A stretch of 30,230 bases of DNA from positions 98,287 to 128,516 of the forward strand of contig JBNGIS010004247.1 in NCBI GenBank assembly GCA_049999725.1, read 5' to 3'. Origin of the DNA: Haplomitrium mnioides (Eukaryota; Marchantiophyta; Haplomitriopsida; Calobryales). Shown here piece after piece: positions 8,714-19,654 of the stretch. Below the pieces are notes generated by a model. It was not told where the DNA came from. It worked only from the letters and a program-made list of their open reading frames with translations, and did no database searches. How positions within the stretch are numbered: position 1 is the stretch's first letter; every line of letters starts with the position of its first letter. The position numbers and the translations under genes are program-made.

Positions 8714-10000
8714 GCCGTTGCCGTTTGTAAAGGAGGTAGGACACGTGTCGCAACAAGAATGACTATTATGCTAAAGAGTTGAAAAGACAAATAAAGACAA
8801 AAGAAAAAGTAAACTCTCTTCAAACGCCAATTGTCAGAGCTTCAAATGTCAAATTGGAGTGAAATTAGTCTTGATGGAAAAAAGACAACAAGACTCAGCT
8901 ATTGGAGCTAGTTTCATACTTTGAATATCAAAAACCACCACGCGACATGTGTGAAAAGACGGGGTACTTCCCTCTATCGTCATATAAGAGAAATAGAGAC
9001 CTTAAAGAGAGGGTCAGGATAGAAGGTTAGGAAAAGGGGGGAAACAAGAGCGGGGTATAGACTACCTCTATTTTAGGCTTGAGGGATTGATTGCATTGGG
9101 CAGAGAGAGCAGCGGGTTATGGGAGAAGAAGTTTTTGCGAGACTTTAAATGAAGTGGGTGTACTCGTTTAGGAGGACCATCACAACATGGAGGTGGGCTG
9201 AGGAGGTGCTGAGAATTGCTGAGCAAGAAGCTCTAGAGGTTCAGACTACTCAGGTGAACTCATCCTTGAAGGCATACCAACATTTGGAGGTGGACCAATG
9301 CTTGGAGGAGAGGAGAACTCTTTCGATTTGTATTTTGTGAGAGGCAGCCAAGGTGGGGTGCTAGTCTCGTCTTGGCTTTGGTTTGTGCAAGTGATCAGTC
9401 CGAGAAGCATTAGAAGAGTGTTGTTGGTGTCACATTCAAGTGGAGAAATGAGAGGAGTTTCCATGTTAGTGCATGCGCACTATAGGGAAGATCCAGCCAA
9501 GTCTCAGGTGAGGTGGGTGGTCTAGCAGCTAGGAGGGTTGTCTTCCAAAGATGGAAGTTAAATAAAACCTCTTTCGAGCCTTAGGAAGTAAATTCAGGGT
9601 TTCTAGCGATGGAAGTTGAAAAACTATCTAGACATGGTGTGTGAGTGAGAAGAGAGTGTGCACAGTTGGATAATGTTTCAGGTGTGGTTGTGTTTGCAAA
9701 ATTAGAGCTCATATTCAGAACTAAGGTTTTTGAAACTCTGTCCAGAACTTCAAAGGCTAGGAGATTGTGTTAATGAAGTCAAAGGCAGATCTTGGGGAGA
9801 ATTCAGACTAGTTCAAGTAAAAAAGAGGCTACTCTACTTACAATGCTTGTGGTGTTTGAGTGTTGATGACGATTTGTTGCACGATAGCGGGGGGGTTATG
9901 TTGGGAGGCTCGTAGTATGTTGGTATATTGTGATTTTTGCTCTCATTATACTTGTAGGAATTTGATAAGAACACTCGTAAAGAGGGAAGTGATGTTATGA

Positions 10001-10016
10001 GAGAGAGAGAGAGAGA
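10001..10016 (+). repeat. (GA)n microsatellite
   Basis: A run of GA dinucleotides (8 repeats) lies in the 3' half of LTR B1. Confidence 0.9.
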
Positions 10017-10264
10017 ATAGAATAGAATTTGTTTAAAGTCCCAAGTCAGCCCTAAGGCCATAGAGACTGAAGTACAACCACGCACAAAGTGCGAAAAAGT
10101 GTAAAATCAAAAACTGAGGTTGTTCAGCAAGTAGGAAAGTAAACAAGTGATCATCAAGGGCCAGGGACCGAAAGGGACCCTAGTGAAACAAGAGTCTAGG
10201 CCGCGAGGTCATGCTATTTGGCGTAGTCGTTCGGTACGATGTTCTGGATTTGTGGTTGTAGGGC

Positions 10265-10519
10265 TTAAGGTCGCTCAAGGATTACCATCCTTCCTCCGCG
10301 GATCACAGCTATGTTGCCCTCAGTCCGTGCATGCTTCATCTTTTGTATTTCCGCTGGGAGGTTTTTCCTTTGGTCAGGAGAGAGGTCTTCGTAGATCCAA
10401 ATGGGTCGGCCTTTGAGGGCCTTTTTGGATTTCAGAAGGGTCACCCGGCCCGCAGCCTCCCTGAATTGTAGTAGGATGGGTCTGCCTTTGTCGGAGGGTT
10501 TACCAATTAAGCTTGCAGA
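10265..10519 (-). pseudogene. LINE ORF1-like C-terminal fragment
   Basis: On the minus strand an open stretch of about 84 residues ends with TAA at 10265-10267. It contains GRPILLQF, GRVTLLKSKKALKGRPIWIY and EDLSPDQRKN, followed by a basic region and a short hydrophobic end (IAVIRGGRMVIL). The order 'RPI..F, K..LKG..I...EDLSP..R' resembles the RNA-binding and C-terminal domains of ORF1 proteins of L1-type LINEs, which coat the element RNA. The surrounding sequence (about 10145-10713) is richer in G+C than the LTR around it and has no counterpart in the sister LTRs, which supports an insertion. A stop lies just upstream in frame, the right side runs into the gap, and no ORF2 or poly-A tail is visible. 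Assignment is by motif resemblance only. Confidence 0.35.
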
Positions 10520-10713
10520 TTAGACCCCTCTTCGTGGGAAGGTCTCTCCTCCAAGCCCTTCAACCATAGAACTTCAGTCGAGAGGGGTCGACCGATGGAG
10601 GCCTTCTCCCCTCTTTCTGAAACCGTTCAGGTTGGAGGCAATCCCCTTCCTTTCTGAATCAATGGTAGCAGCAGAAACGTTGAAGCAGCCTTCCACGAAA
10701 TGAGATATGCTAG

Positions 10714-10813
10714 NNNNNNNNNNNNNNNNNNNNNNNNNNNNNNNNNNNNNNNNNNNNNNNNNNNNNNNNNNNNNNNNNNNNNNNNNNNNNNNNNNNNNNN
10801 NNNNNNNNNNNNN
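10714..10813. other. assembly gap, 100 N
   Basis: Exactly 100 N mark a gap of unknown true size between the LINE-like fragment and the tail of LTR B1. The frames predicted across it are meaningless. Confidence 0.99.
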
Positions 10814-11389
10814 CCCATTAGCATTTCAGATCTTGGAAGAGTGAATTATAGTCTTAGTTGTTTTAAGACGCAGCCTATTGGAGAGAGATGCAAGCCCATA
10901 TCTAAGCCATAACTATATGCACCCCTCTTCATAGAAGGGTACATTGGGTACCTGTAATTGGATTGCATCAAAAGCAGCATTGGTGTGTGCCCAAAATCAA
11001 TTGGTGTAGGGTTGTGGTTGCTCTGTGTGTATGGAGAAGAATGAAGGTATTTTTTTGCTTGGTTAGGTTGAGAGGAGTGTAGGAATACCAGGTGAAGTTC
11101 AGAATTGCTAAGATCTGAATTTGATAACAAAGGTTCTAAGGCTGTCTCATTAAAGAGCTCTATAATTCTTGGTCCCCCTTTCCTCTGAAATAACATCATT
11201 TGGGTGTTAAAGAAGGAAGGAGAGGCGTGACATGAATACTGTCCTTTGTTGGCTACTCTGTCTATTGCTTCATTCATTGTTGTCATTGTCTAGCTAGAAG
11301 CAAAATTCATGAACCAAAACTGCAACCTCTAAACACACTCACACAAACACCACCCTCAAACTCGTGTCCACATCTGAACTTCTCTAGCA

Positions 11390-11998
11390 AGTCGACATCA
11401 GACCCCCTTTATCCTCTTCCTTGTTCACATACCTCTTTAAGCGATCATAATGTACTTTATTTGTGAACCTTTCTCCCTCCAAGGTTTCTAGCTCTGTGGA
11501 CCCATTACTTTGCAACTTCCATAGAGCAAAGGATCCAATCCATCTTGTGTGCAATTTCCCTAGAAAATGTACAAATCAGTTGTCGTACAACAACACTAGA
11601 TCTCCCTCACAAATATCTGTTGACTTCAGCTCCTTGTCATGTTGCCTCTTCTGCAACTTTTGTTGGTGTTCTATTCGCTCATGAGCTTTCTCTCACGTTT
11701 CCTCCAAATCCCCTAGCTGGTACAATCTTTCCCTCTTGCTTTGGCCCTCAGCCATTCCCTCCTTCAATAGTCTTCTTGTTGGTATTTGGAACTCCACTAG
11801 TACCAGTGCGTGTTGTCTGAAGACAAGAAAATAAGGACAGTGGACCATTGTGGTCTTGTATGCCAAGTTATATGCATGCGTTGCTGTTAGTAGCTTGAGA
11901 TCCAAGTCAACCTTGTTTGTTGACACCGTCTTGTTGAGGATCTTGCCCATGATCCCGTTTGCCCTCTCTGTTAGCCCATTAGCTCTTTGGGGTGGCAT
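11390..11998 (-). pseudogene. integrase, C-terminal half (element C)
   Basis: The minus-strand frame from 11998 to 11693 begins with RANGLTERANGIMGKILNKT. It holds the last part of the DDE integrase core, including the catalytic Glu in LTERANG, then HAYN and PYFLVF, which are typical of the region after the core. The frame continues past 11693 with one stop into a DNA-binding tail containing GDLVLLYD, HFLGKLHTRWIG and RLKRY near 11440, the GPY/F-type module of gypsy integrases. The zinc-binding domain and the first two catalytic Asp are not present: the sequence just upstream is the end of reverse transcriptase. The enzyme would have inserted element cDNA into the genome, but this copy cannot work. 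Confidence 0.75.
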
Positions 11999-12004
11999 TA
12001 AAGT

Positions 12005-13015
12005 TACTGGCCCCCTTCGTCATCTCTGTAAGGGGTAAGGTCACTAAGGCAAGCTGGTCTATGAATCTTCAATAGTAGCCCACACATCCAAGGAAGCCTT
12101 GCACCTCCTTCAGGTTGGCGAGATATGACACCTTCAACCAGACTTCCATTTTTTCTTGGTCATCATCATTTCCTCGATTGGAGATTCTATGCCCAAGGAG
12201 TATCCCTTCTTTTACTCCGAAGAAGTACTTCCTTAGATGCAATCGCAGCCCCATTTCTTGACAACATTGGAGAGTGAGCCTTACATCCCATTTGTGGTTG
12301 CAGATCTTCCAATACACCACAAAGTCATCAATAAAGATTTCCAAAAATTTTCTTAACTAATCATGAAAGATATTCATCATCATCCACTGAAATGTTCTCC
12401 GCGCATTGTAGAGCCCAAAAGGCATTCTTTGGAGGGCAAACACTCCCCATTCTGTGGTGAATGTTGTCTTCAATTGGTCTTCCTCCCGAATCCATATCTA
12501 ATTGTCTCATGAGTATCCATCCATGAAGCTATAGACCTCTTGCTCATCCACCAAATCCAGCACCCCATCCGTGAAAGGTAAATGGTAGTGATCTTTCTTT
12601 GTCGCATCATTCAACTTTCAAAAATCTTGACACACCCTCATCTTCTGTTCCCTATCCAATCCAAGCATTTTTGGCACCACTACCAAAGAAGACACACATT
12701 CAAAACTGGATAAATGAAATCCGCCTCCGACAATTTGTCAATTTACTCCTTCACCATCAAGGAGAATTGGGGATTCATTTGGTATTGACGTTGTCTGACT
12801 GGTATTGTGGCAAGTTCAAGGTTGATACGATGTTTTCCCAATTCCATGGGGACTCTTTTCAGGTCTGCATGACCCCATGTAAAGGCATCACTGAAATTTT
12901 TGAGGATAAGGGTCAATGCTTGCTTCGCAGCTATGGGTAAATCAATGCCTATATGGAACTTTTGTCCTTCATGGAGGATCATTTGTTTGTGTTGTGATGC
13001 GCGTACCATTCCCAC
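12005..13015 (-). pseudogene. reverse transcriptase (element C)
   Basis: The minus strand encodes a nearly complete Ty3/gypsy reverse transcriptase with frameshifts and stops. In order: LKNFSDAFTWGHADLKRVP and the VRQRQYQMNP strand (12743-13015), the fingers with KLNDATKKDHYHLPFTDGV, the first catalytic Asp in SFMDGYS, MPFGLYNA, the DD pair in IFIDDFVVY (about 12310-12344), the palm strand FGVKEGILLGH, and the connection region NLKEVQGFLGCVGYY followed by RFIDQLA. The three catalytic aspartates are retained, although the gene is broken. Immediately after the connection (about 12000) it joins integrase sequence, with RNase H lost. Confidence 0.8.
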
Positions 13016-13024
13016 CTCATTCCT

Positions 13025-13400
13025 TCATTGGGTGTTGCCTTCCTTTTCCAATGTTGCCAACCACAAGCCTTCCTGCACCCAATGGGTCACCTCGGTCCCT
13101 TGGTCGTCTTTCACGTGCCGGTTGTCCAGACTTTTTCTAGACTCGTCTTTTACTCTAGTCTTAGTAGCCTCACCACTCGCAAAAGCTTCATTGGGCTCCC
13201 TCATGTCAGGTTCTACCACCATGCTTCTCATCAGCTCTATCTAGTTGATTGCCACCACCTATTCTCCCAACAAATCTTCCTCTCTAGCTTGGCTAACCAT
13301 TTGAACCCAATAGTGGTACTCTGATTTCTCCTCCACTTCCAACCACTCACTGTCATACTCCTCATCTACTTGTGACTCTTTGTCCCACTCCAAGGTATTT
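13025..13400 (-). pseudogene. pre-RT linker region of element C
   Basis: The minus strand carries an acidic, charged frame (YDSEWLEVEEKSEY, then REPNEAFASGEATKT) broken by two TAG stops near 13240-13260. Position and composition fit the spacer between protease and reverse transcriptase of a gypsy polyprotein. I see no protease active-site motif (DSGA or DTGA), so the protease is either deleted or not recognisable. Confidence 0.45.
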
Positions 13401-13559
13401 CATCCTCCAACTCTACTCAATTACGCATATACAATGTTCTTTTGCTAATCCAGGAATCTAACAAGGCTAGCTACTATAGCACTCTCACTCGAGACTTCAC
13501 CGTAAGCCTATCTATTCTGAGTAGCCTCAATGACATCTGTAAACGTGCCATACAATAGA

Positions 13560-15715
13560 AATCGCCAAACACCAACAACAGATCAACATTCCCACATCGC
13601 CCAACCCACACACCCTATCCAGATAGTTTTCCCACCTCCATTGCTAGAGGGTCTTGGATTTACTTCCACAAGATCAAAAGAGGTCAGATTAACTTCCCCC
13701 TTAAGAAGGCAGTCCTCTCGACTGTTGGCCAACCCACTCCACCCAGAACTTTGACTGGATCTTCCACGCAGTGCAGCCACTCCTCTTGTAGATCCACTAG
13801 AATGTTTAAACCAACAGCGCCTTCCGAGCATTCCTAGGATTGATGCTCCTTCACAGACCATTGCTGAGATGACACCATGACCCTTCCTTGGCTGCCTGTC
13901 ACGAATTCCAGGCCAAAGTAATCCTCTTCTGTTTCAAGTACCAATCCACCTCCGAATGCTAGCCCGCCTTCAAGAATGAGTACACCTAGATCACTTGAGC
14001 CTCTAGAGCCTCCTACCCAGCGATTCTTAGCGCCCCTCTAGTCCACCTCCACCCTTGATAGCCCTCTTGCATGAGTTCACTCGCTTCAAGTGAAATGTCA
14101 CTAGAATTCCCTCCCTTGTCCCTCGCTGCGTTTCTTGTACAAGATAATCAACCCATCACATGTTGAAGCAAGACAATTTATACTCCCTACTTGTTTCCTC
14201 CTGATCTTGGCTTTCCATCCCAACCCTTTCTTGGCCGTTCTTATTTTTGTATCTCACGGTAGTAAGGAGGGCCACGTTTGTTCACAATAATTTGGTGGTC
14301 CTTTCTTGGCTCTTGAGTGTAATTGTTTCTTGGTGTGACAACACCTATCTTGAAGATACCGAAGATCAGCCAGATCATGTCAAGACAAACTCTACGCAAA
14401 TCACAAAGAATAACCCAATGAAGATGGGATTGGCATGAGTCTGAACAATTGACCTAACAAAGGTAAGCTCAACGCAAATCTGAAAGGATGACCCGATGAA
14501 GATGGGATTGGTTCAAGTCCAAACAATTGATTTGATAGAGGTAAGCTCGGCGCAGATCCGAAAGGATGACCTGATGAAGATGTGATCTGCGCGAGTCTGA
14601 ACATTTTATGTGACAAAGGTAAGCTCAGCGCTGATCCGAAAAGGGTGACTCGATGAAGATGGGATCAGTGCAAGTCCGAACAGTTGATCTGACAGAGATA
14701 AGATCAGCGTAGATCCGAAAGAATGATCCAATGAAAATGGGATTAGCGCAAGTCTGAATAGTTCAAAGCAGACCCCAATCCTAGACAGTAGACCCCGATT
14801 AGCTCCAACTACTCCGATGGTTAACTCTGATGGATGACTTCTTCCGATGGAGCGTCGTCCGCCACTATCTTCCAAGTGGAAGTTGAACCATCGCGCCTAA
14901 CCGAGGACACTCAACTCCGAAGTTTGACGTGATCCGATAGAGCTCCGCCTGATGCTTTCTTCCGAAGGGAAGTTGGACCCTCATGCCTGATAGACATAAA
15001 GGTCGCATCCCGACATGGCTTTCAAAAGGGAAACCTAACCACTCCGCTCCGTTGGAAGAGAACCGATCTGATACAATCGACTCCGATGCTTTGACTAACC
15101 CCGATACTACCGATAGAGCTCCAATAGAAGAAAGACTTCAGAAGACCAAAATATGTTCGGACCCTTGTGAAGTCCGTTAATGCTCGATGGAATAGAGTGT
15201 CCCCCAACTCCTAGTGTCGTCAATGCCTTTCGATGGTCGTCGCATTCTTCCTTCTCGTTTCAATCCTTCGATTCTGGTTGTGCAAGGGATGCCTCCCCTT
15301 CTTCTCGCTATCGAGCCCTATGCTTATCCCAATAGTCAAGAATAACAATGGAACTCTTTCCCTTACCTTAAGCTCTTCTCTCTTGACGTTGAGTCGTTGG
15401 TCCTATCCAATTCCTCCAATCTTCCTCACCCATACTTAAATCTTCTTCTTCATCTGAGATTGCTCTACCCTCAAACACCTTGCAAGTCTCTTCTCAATAT
15501 CTCTAGAGAGTGTCTTGTCCTTCCCTATCCTGGTCTTGATTCCTGATTTTTGATGCCCTTCTGAACAGATAGTTGGACAACCCTCTCTCCAATTCACTAT
15601 AACTAGATACTCTGATGCCTCTGGAGTATCTTAACACCTAGAAGTAGACAAATGCTCCAATGCTATTTCCAAACTTTTAAAAAAATTCATTAGTGCCTCA
15701 CTTCACCGGTTGACA
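13560..15715 (-). mobile_element. 5' LTR of element C
   Basis: The minus-strand start at 15715, TGTCAACCGGTGAAGTGAGG, aligns with LTR A2 (TGTCAGTCGGTGACATGAGG), and the next 100 bases match it closely, including GTGTTAAGATACTCC. The 78-bp array follows (about 14770-14420). Next come the blocks that in A1 lie at about 2590-2800 (here about 14130-13890) and about 2930-3100 (here about 13760-13580). The last 600 bp of the LTR are missing. The chain of matches in constant order shows that A and C LTRs are one family. Confidence 0.75.
14420..14770 (-). repeat. 78-bp tandem array in LTR C
   Basis: The box gaagatgg (with variants) recurs at 14420, 14498, 14576, 14655 and 14733, 78-79 bp apart, with tccgaaaggatgac and gtaagctcagcgc in each unit. 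The period is half of the 156-bp unit in A, and the flank (14860-15000) resembles the A array (gtcgtccgcc...gaagttgaaccatcgcg). C may preserve a half-length form, or the arrays may have arisen separately. Confidence 0.85.
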
Positions 15716-15930
15716 TGAACATCCACAATGATATGTTGAGTGGGAGTCATCTACAAACATCAACAATAGCCAAGTGGATGTTCAGAATGTCATGCAACTA
15801 TTTGCAGTTTGTCTACAAACAACAACAACAACCAAATGAATGTTCACAATGACATGGAGGTAAGTGGGAATATTCTACAAACAATGGCAACAATTTAGGG
15901 AGTCATCTTCAAATAAAAACTCCATTTTCC
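15716..15930. repeat. 62-bp tandem repeat, about 3 units
   Basis: The string tctacaaac recurs at 15750, 15812 and 15874, exactly 62 bp apart, with gttcacaatg-like sequence before each. The array starts right at the outer edge of the element C LTR. It belongs either to the sequence into which C inserted or to an adjoining element. Confidence 0.75.
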
Positions 15931-16039
15931 AGCTACCCGCTTAAGCTATTATAAGTGGGAGTGATTGAATCATAACACTAAGACTTATGTATTATAGCTA
16001 ACCTGAGTAGGAGTGGCAAAAATCAATGTGTGCATGTAT

Positions 16040-16172
16040 GTATGATGTATTTGCAATGTGTAAAAAGGGTATAGCAATGTCTATATGTATATAGAGGTAG
16101 AGTAGGTATGATGTATTAACAAAGTTTATATAGGGTATAGAAATGCATATGTGTATATAGAGGTAGAGTATG
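16040..16172. repeat. 66-bp direct repeat, 2 copies
   Basis: The segments starting at 16041 and 16107 both read tatgatgtatt...gggtatag(c/a)aatg, then atatagaggtagagta. They are 66 bp apart and about 80-85% alike by eye. No coding or structural role is apparent. Confidence 0.75.
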
Positions 16173-17400
16173 TATAAGCATACAATCTTTTAGTAGGACA
16201 AGCTTTATAGCTTGCTCAAAGATATAGAAATTAAAAGACTACTAAGACTCCAACTTGAACTCCTACAAATACCTCAATAATACATGAAGTAGTGGGGTGT
16301 TGGTCTTTGAATGATATTTGTATTTTATTCAACATGTTGTTTATTAAACATAACACAAACCTTAGACAGTATAAGAGAATATACTAGTCAGAGAACACAA
16401 AAGCTATTTCTCTAGTGAATAAAAATTATATCAATTTGGAGATGTTTTCACAACCATATGGAGTATACGATATTTAATTCTATGAATGAAACAAATATTA
16501 ATGTATTGAAGATATTATATTGAGTTTTATGAATGCAAAAAATAATAATTTGGATACTACCAGTAAATTGTATTCTAATGAAGGATTATTTAATATTTTT
16601 TTTTATCCATATTGAAAATTTAATGTAGTAGAACTTAGAATTCTACTATTGAACTAAATTTCAAATTTCATTTGAGGGTATAACAATGCCTACAAATTGT
16701 ACAAGCTAATGATAAACTTAGTAAGAGCAAGATCTCCATCAATTAACTGCAACTCAAGGTGTGAAAATACATACAAATTGGAGGAGCTAAAGTCAAAGTT
16801 GAGATACATTGCCACGCCGGGTTGCAAGAGAGCATCTAGATTACTCTAAGATAAAAGGATTTAAGTGGAAAATTCAATTTGGAGACTTTAAGTAGGCCAC
16901 AAGTGTCATGGCTCTTTCTCCTTCTTAATAACTAACTAGATGTAACTTTGGAAAAAAAAAAGACAAAGTATCGCAAGGATATTTAATGAGAAGACTTCAT
17001 AACCATGGTTTTCTTTTCTAGTCCTAGCCATCCTGAATTGCGCTTGCATACCCAACTTCAAAACCACAAACACACACCAAACAACCACCTCACACCAATC
17101 AATTTTTGTAAAAATACCAAGGCTTCTTTGATGTATTCCCACTATGGGAAACACAAGTAAACCACTACAAAGAGGGAAATAAAGATCTTGTCCTTGTTTG
17201 AGACCCTCATTTTCTCTAATCACAATAGAGACAATAATAGTTTTGAACTACAATTAATTAATTTAGTGCCTGCAATTCTACAAGAGCCATTTACCTCAAC
17301 ACCCAACAAAATTAAGGTTTCAAACCTAGTTCTCACACATCAAAGCAATTGCAAGGAAAATTTGAAGTTGAGCCTACTTGAATATATTTGCATGTCTCTT
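16173..17400. other. AT-rich stretch without recognisable gene
   Basis: This 1.2-kb stretch is distinctly AT-rich (runs such as aaaataataattt and tatttttttttta around 16540-16610). A minus-strand frame of 95 codons at 16936-17223 shows no motif I recognise. It could be the far part of chromovirus D (its LTR), because it lies on the left of unit B2 which itself abuts D, but no sequence match inside the window proves that. Confidence 0.4.
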
Positions 17401-17503
17401 TGCAAATCTCACTTGAAGACACTCGAGCAATGTTTTCGAAAAATAGATGCGTAGCTATGAAACTTCCTTATTTTTTGTTGCATAGACTTTCAAGGGACAC
17501 AAT

Positions 17504-17585
17504 GTTACTTAGAACTTGGAATAAGGCAAAGGTGATGACCAAAAGTTACTTAGAACTTGGAATAAGGCAAAGGTGATGACCAAAA
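17504..17585 (+). repeat. perfect 41-bp tandem duplication
   Basis: The 41 bases at 17504-17544 are repeated without a single difference at 17545-17585. The other B units have one copy or a diverged trace only. Perfect identity inside otherwise heavily decayed sequence points to a recent slippage event or to an assembly error. Confidence 0.9.
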
Positions 17586-17949
17586 CACTCATCGATTAGA
17601 GCAGCAAGACAGAAGGAGGGAAATCAGCACAATTGAAGGTCAGGCTACCTTTTAAATCAATTATGCAAGATAATCTTATGAGAGTTTCTATGAAGATGGT
17701 TCCAAGGTGACAAATTTTGTGGCCAAAAGTTTAGAAACGAGGAAGTAGTGACAAGATTAGTGTTGTTTGTTTGAGTAGAGGTAGAATGTAGTTCCAATGC
17801 AAATTGGGGCACTATGTTCTCAATTCTTAATCATTGGGGCTGTGGCATAGCTTTGTAGAAAGAAGACTTCAAGGCGACCCTAAGGCAATTTTAACCAGGA
17901 GGAATGATGGAGAAAATGGATGCACCATTCTTTAGATGGTAGTGGGAAC

Positions 17950-18790
17950 ATCAGGTCAGCTACTTTGAGTCTATGAATTTGGATTAGTGACTTTGGGTCT
18001 CTAAATTTGGGTCACTTTGGGTCACATCTTTGGGAGGAGATTTTGGATAGTAGTAATATCAGGTGTACAACTTTGGTTCACAACTTTGGATGTGGACTTC
18101 GGGAGGAGGTGATGTTGGTCAATCACATCCGGTTATTGACTTCATGGTGGTTACTTTGGGTATGAATTTGGGTGCAATGTTGGTTCATCTACTTTAGCTA
18201 GCCAAAATTTGTGTCACAATTTTGGATGCACACTTCGAATGGCGGAAACATGAGCCTCATTTGCAGATTTTGGAGGACGAGGATATCAAGTCAAAGGAGT
18301 CCAATGTAAAACTTTGGCTTACAACTTTGGATGCAAACTTCAGGTGGGAGTGACATTTGGTTAGTCAATTTGGGTTGGTGATTTTGGGTAGTTTCACATC
18401 ACCAAACTTTGGATGTGAATGTGAGTGCACATTTTGGTCGACGTCAACTTAATGAGTTCAGATCAATGACTTTGGGACAACAACTTTGGATGAAAACTTT
18501 GGGCAGTGGTGAGATTGGATTTTAGGAGGCGTCAAGTCACCAAAATTTAGGCTACCAAACTTTGGATGTCAATGTAGGTGAGATTTCAAGCGGCGTTTGG
18601 ATCATCAACGTTTGTTTTGTCAACTTTGGGGTGACAACTTTGGGTGAAAACTTTGGACGGTGGTGCATCTCATCACGACATTGATATTGAGTCATCTGGC
18701 CATTGACATTGGGTCACGATCATCACATCAGTGACTTTGGTTTAAGCAGCTATCGGCCATCAAAAGTTTGGGTCAACGTCTACGGAAAAT
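17950..18790. repeat. degenerate 'aactttggg' array in unit B2
   Basis: Dozens of copies of aactttggRt, spaced irregularly at about 13-20 bp, fill this stretch, with variants such as gggtcaccaac and ggatgcaaactt. It corresponds in position to the clean 15-bp array of B3 but is far more diverged. Confidence 0.7.
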
Positions 18791-19606
18791 CTCTTCGAGG
18801 TAGATAGAGTGGAAAGCGTGTCATGTGCTTAATTCTCAACCAAAAAGGCCATGATTTCTAAGGTTGGAGTTGTCTTGACAAGCTCTTTCCAACAAAGCAT
18901 GGATGACAAGATTCTATAGGTAGCTAAGATAGCACCAAAAGATGGTTAGTTGAAGTAGAAGTAGAGCCCCAAGCCATCCATTCTAGATATTAAATGACAA
19001 ACTCTGTTGTAAATCAAATGATCCCAAACTCGATAGGATGCCCTCCTTAAAGCACCTCTGACATAGTTCATTTCGTGAGATTGGGAGTAGAAATGAGGAT
19101 TTGGCGACACGATGAATGAAGGTTGCTCATAATCTTGGCTACAAATGGTTCAATTACAATTTGAATGATAAAAAAAGAAGCCTTTCACCAATTGATTCAT
19201 CCATAGATCTGTTGGAAATATATTTTCAAGGCAAATGAGATACTTTAATTTTGACTCGAAATATGGATGGATGAAGATGCAATGTCTATCAAACAAAGCC
19301 TATGATTTTGGAGCTAATTATAAGAGGGAGCTGAAAAGAGTTAATGGCCAAATCAAAATAAGTGATAGATAATATAAGAGGAGAAGGGTTTGGGGAGAAT
19401 TTGGCTGCTAGATTAAAGAGCCGCTAAAAAGAAAGGTTTGCTAGGAAGAAAACAAACCTTTGGAAATCAAGTTCAAGACGTCCAATAGCGGCAAAAAATA
19501 CAAAACTAATCTAAGTCAAGGAGAGCCGATTTTGAATTTGATTGATAGCTTGTCAGGAGTAAGTATTGATGGACAACTTTCCTAGAGAGCCAGAAACCTA
19601 TATGTT

Positions 19607-19610
<4 letters not shown>

Positions 19611-19653
<43 letters not shown>
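19611..19653 (+). repeat. (GA)n microsatellite, about 43 bp
   Basis: An uninterrupted run of GA dinucleotides. The minus-strand frame with a (LS)n run over it is an artefact of the repeat. Confidence 0.98.

Positions 19654-19654
<1 letters not shown>

Larger units (their letters stand above)
7251..11232 (+). mobile_element. LTR B1 (long LTR, with insertions)
   Basis: The start, tgttagctagacttgaaggt, follows a polypurine tract and aligns with the starts of units at 17401, 22211, 25539 and 28620. The end, ggcgtgaca at 11232, aligns with the LTR ends at 3698, 7199 and 28059. In order it holds the start block, unassigned sequence (about 7430-7900), a 20-bp array (8365-8713), a block shared with the other B units (from about 8740), the block shared with LTR A1 (9120-9660), a GA run at 10001-10016, a LINE-like fragment, the 100-N gap, and the conserved LTR tail (about 10950-11232). 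Without the foreign pieces it would be about 2.5-3 kb. It has no gene of its own. Confidence 0.65.
11290..15715 (-). mobile_element. Ty3/gypsy element C (5' LTR plus deleted pol)
   Basis: Read leftwards from 15715, this shows an LTR (15715 to about 13560), a Glu/Asp-rich pre-RT region (about 13400-13025), reverse transcriptase (13015-12005), integrase C-terminal half (11998 to about 11390) and a short tail to about 11290 that resembles the pre-polypurine sequence of element A. The LTR runs into pol-side sequence near 13560 without its 3' end, primer site or gag, and RNase H and half of the integrase are missing. The 3' LTR is absent: the end of LTR B1 on the other strand (11232) lies where it should start. 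The order RT then IN is diagnostic of Ty3/gypsy. The lack of a chromodomain and the pre-RT sequence suggest a plant non-chromovirus lineage. Confidence 0.7.

Noticed and set aside
10627-10912. Frames crossing the run of N
   Set aside because: They exist only because N is translated as X.
16936-17223. 95-codon minus-strand frame in the AT-rich stretch as a host gene
   Set aside because: No domain, no start context, and no exon-like neighbour is visible; a frame of this length is expected by chance over 30 kb.
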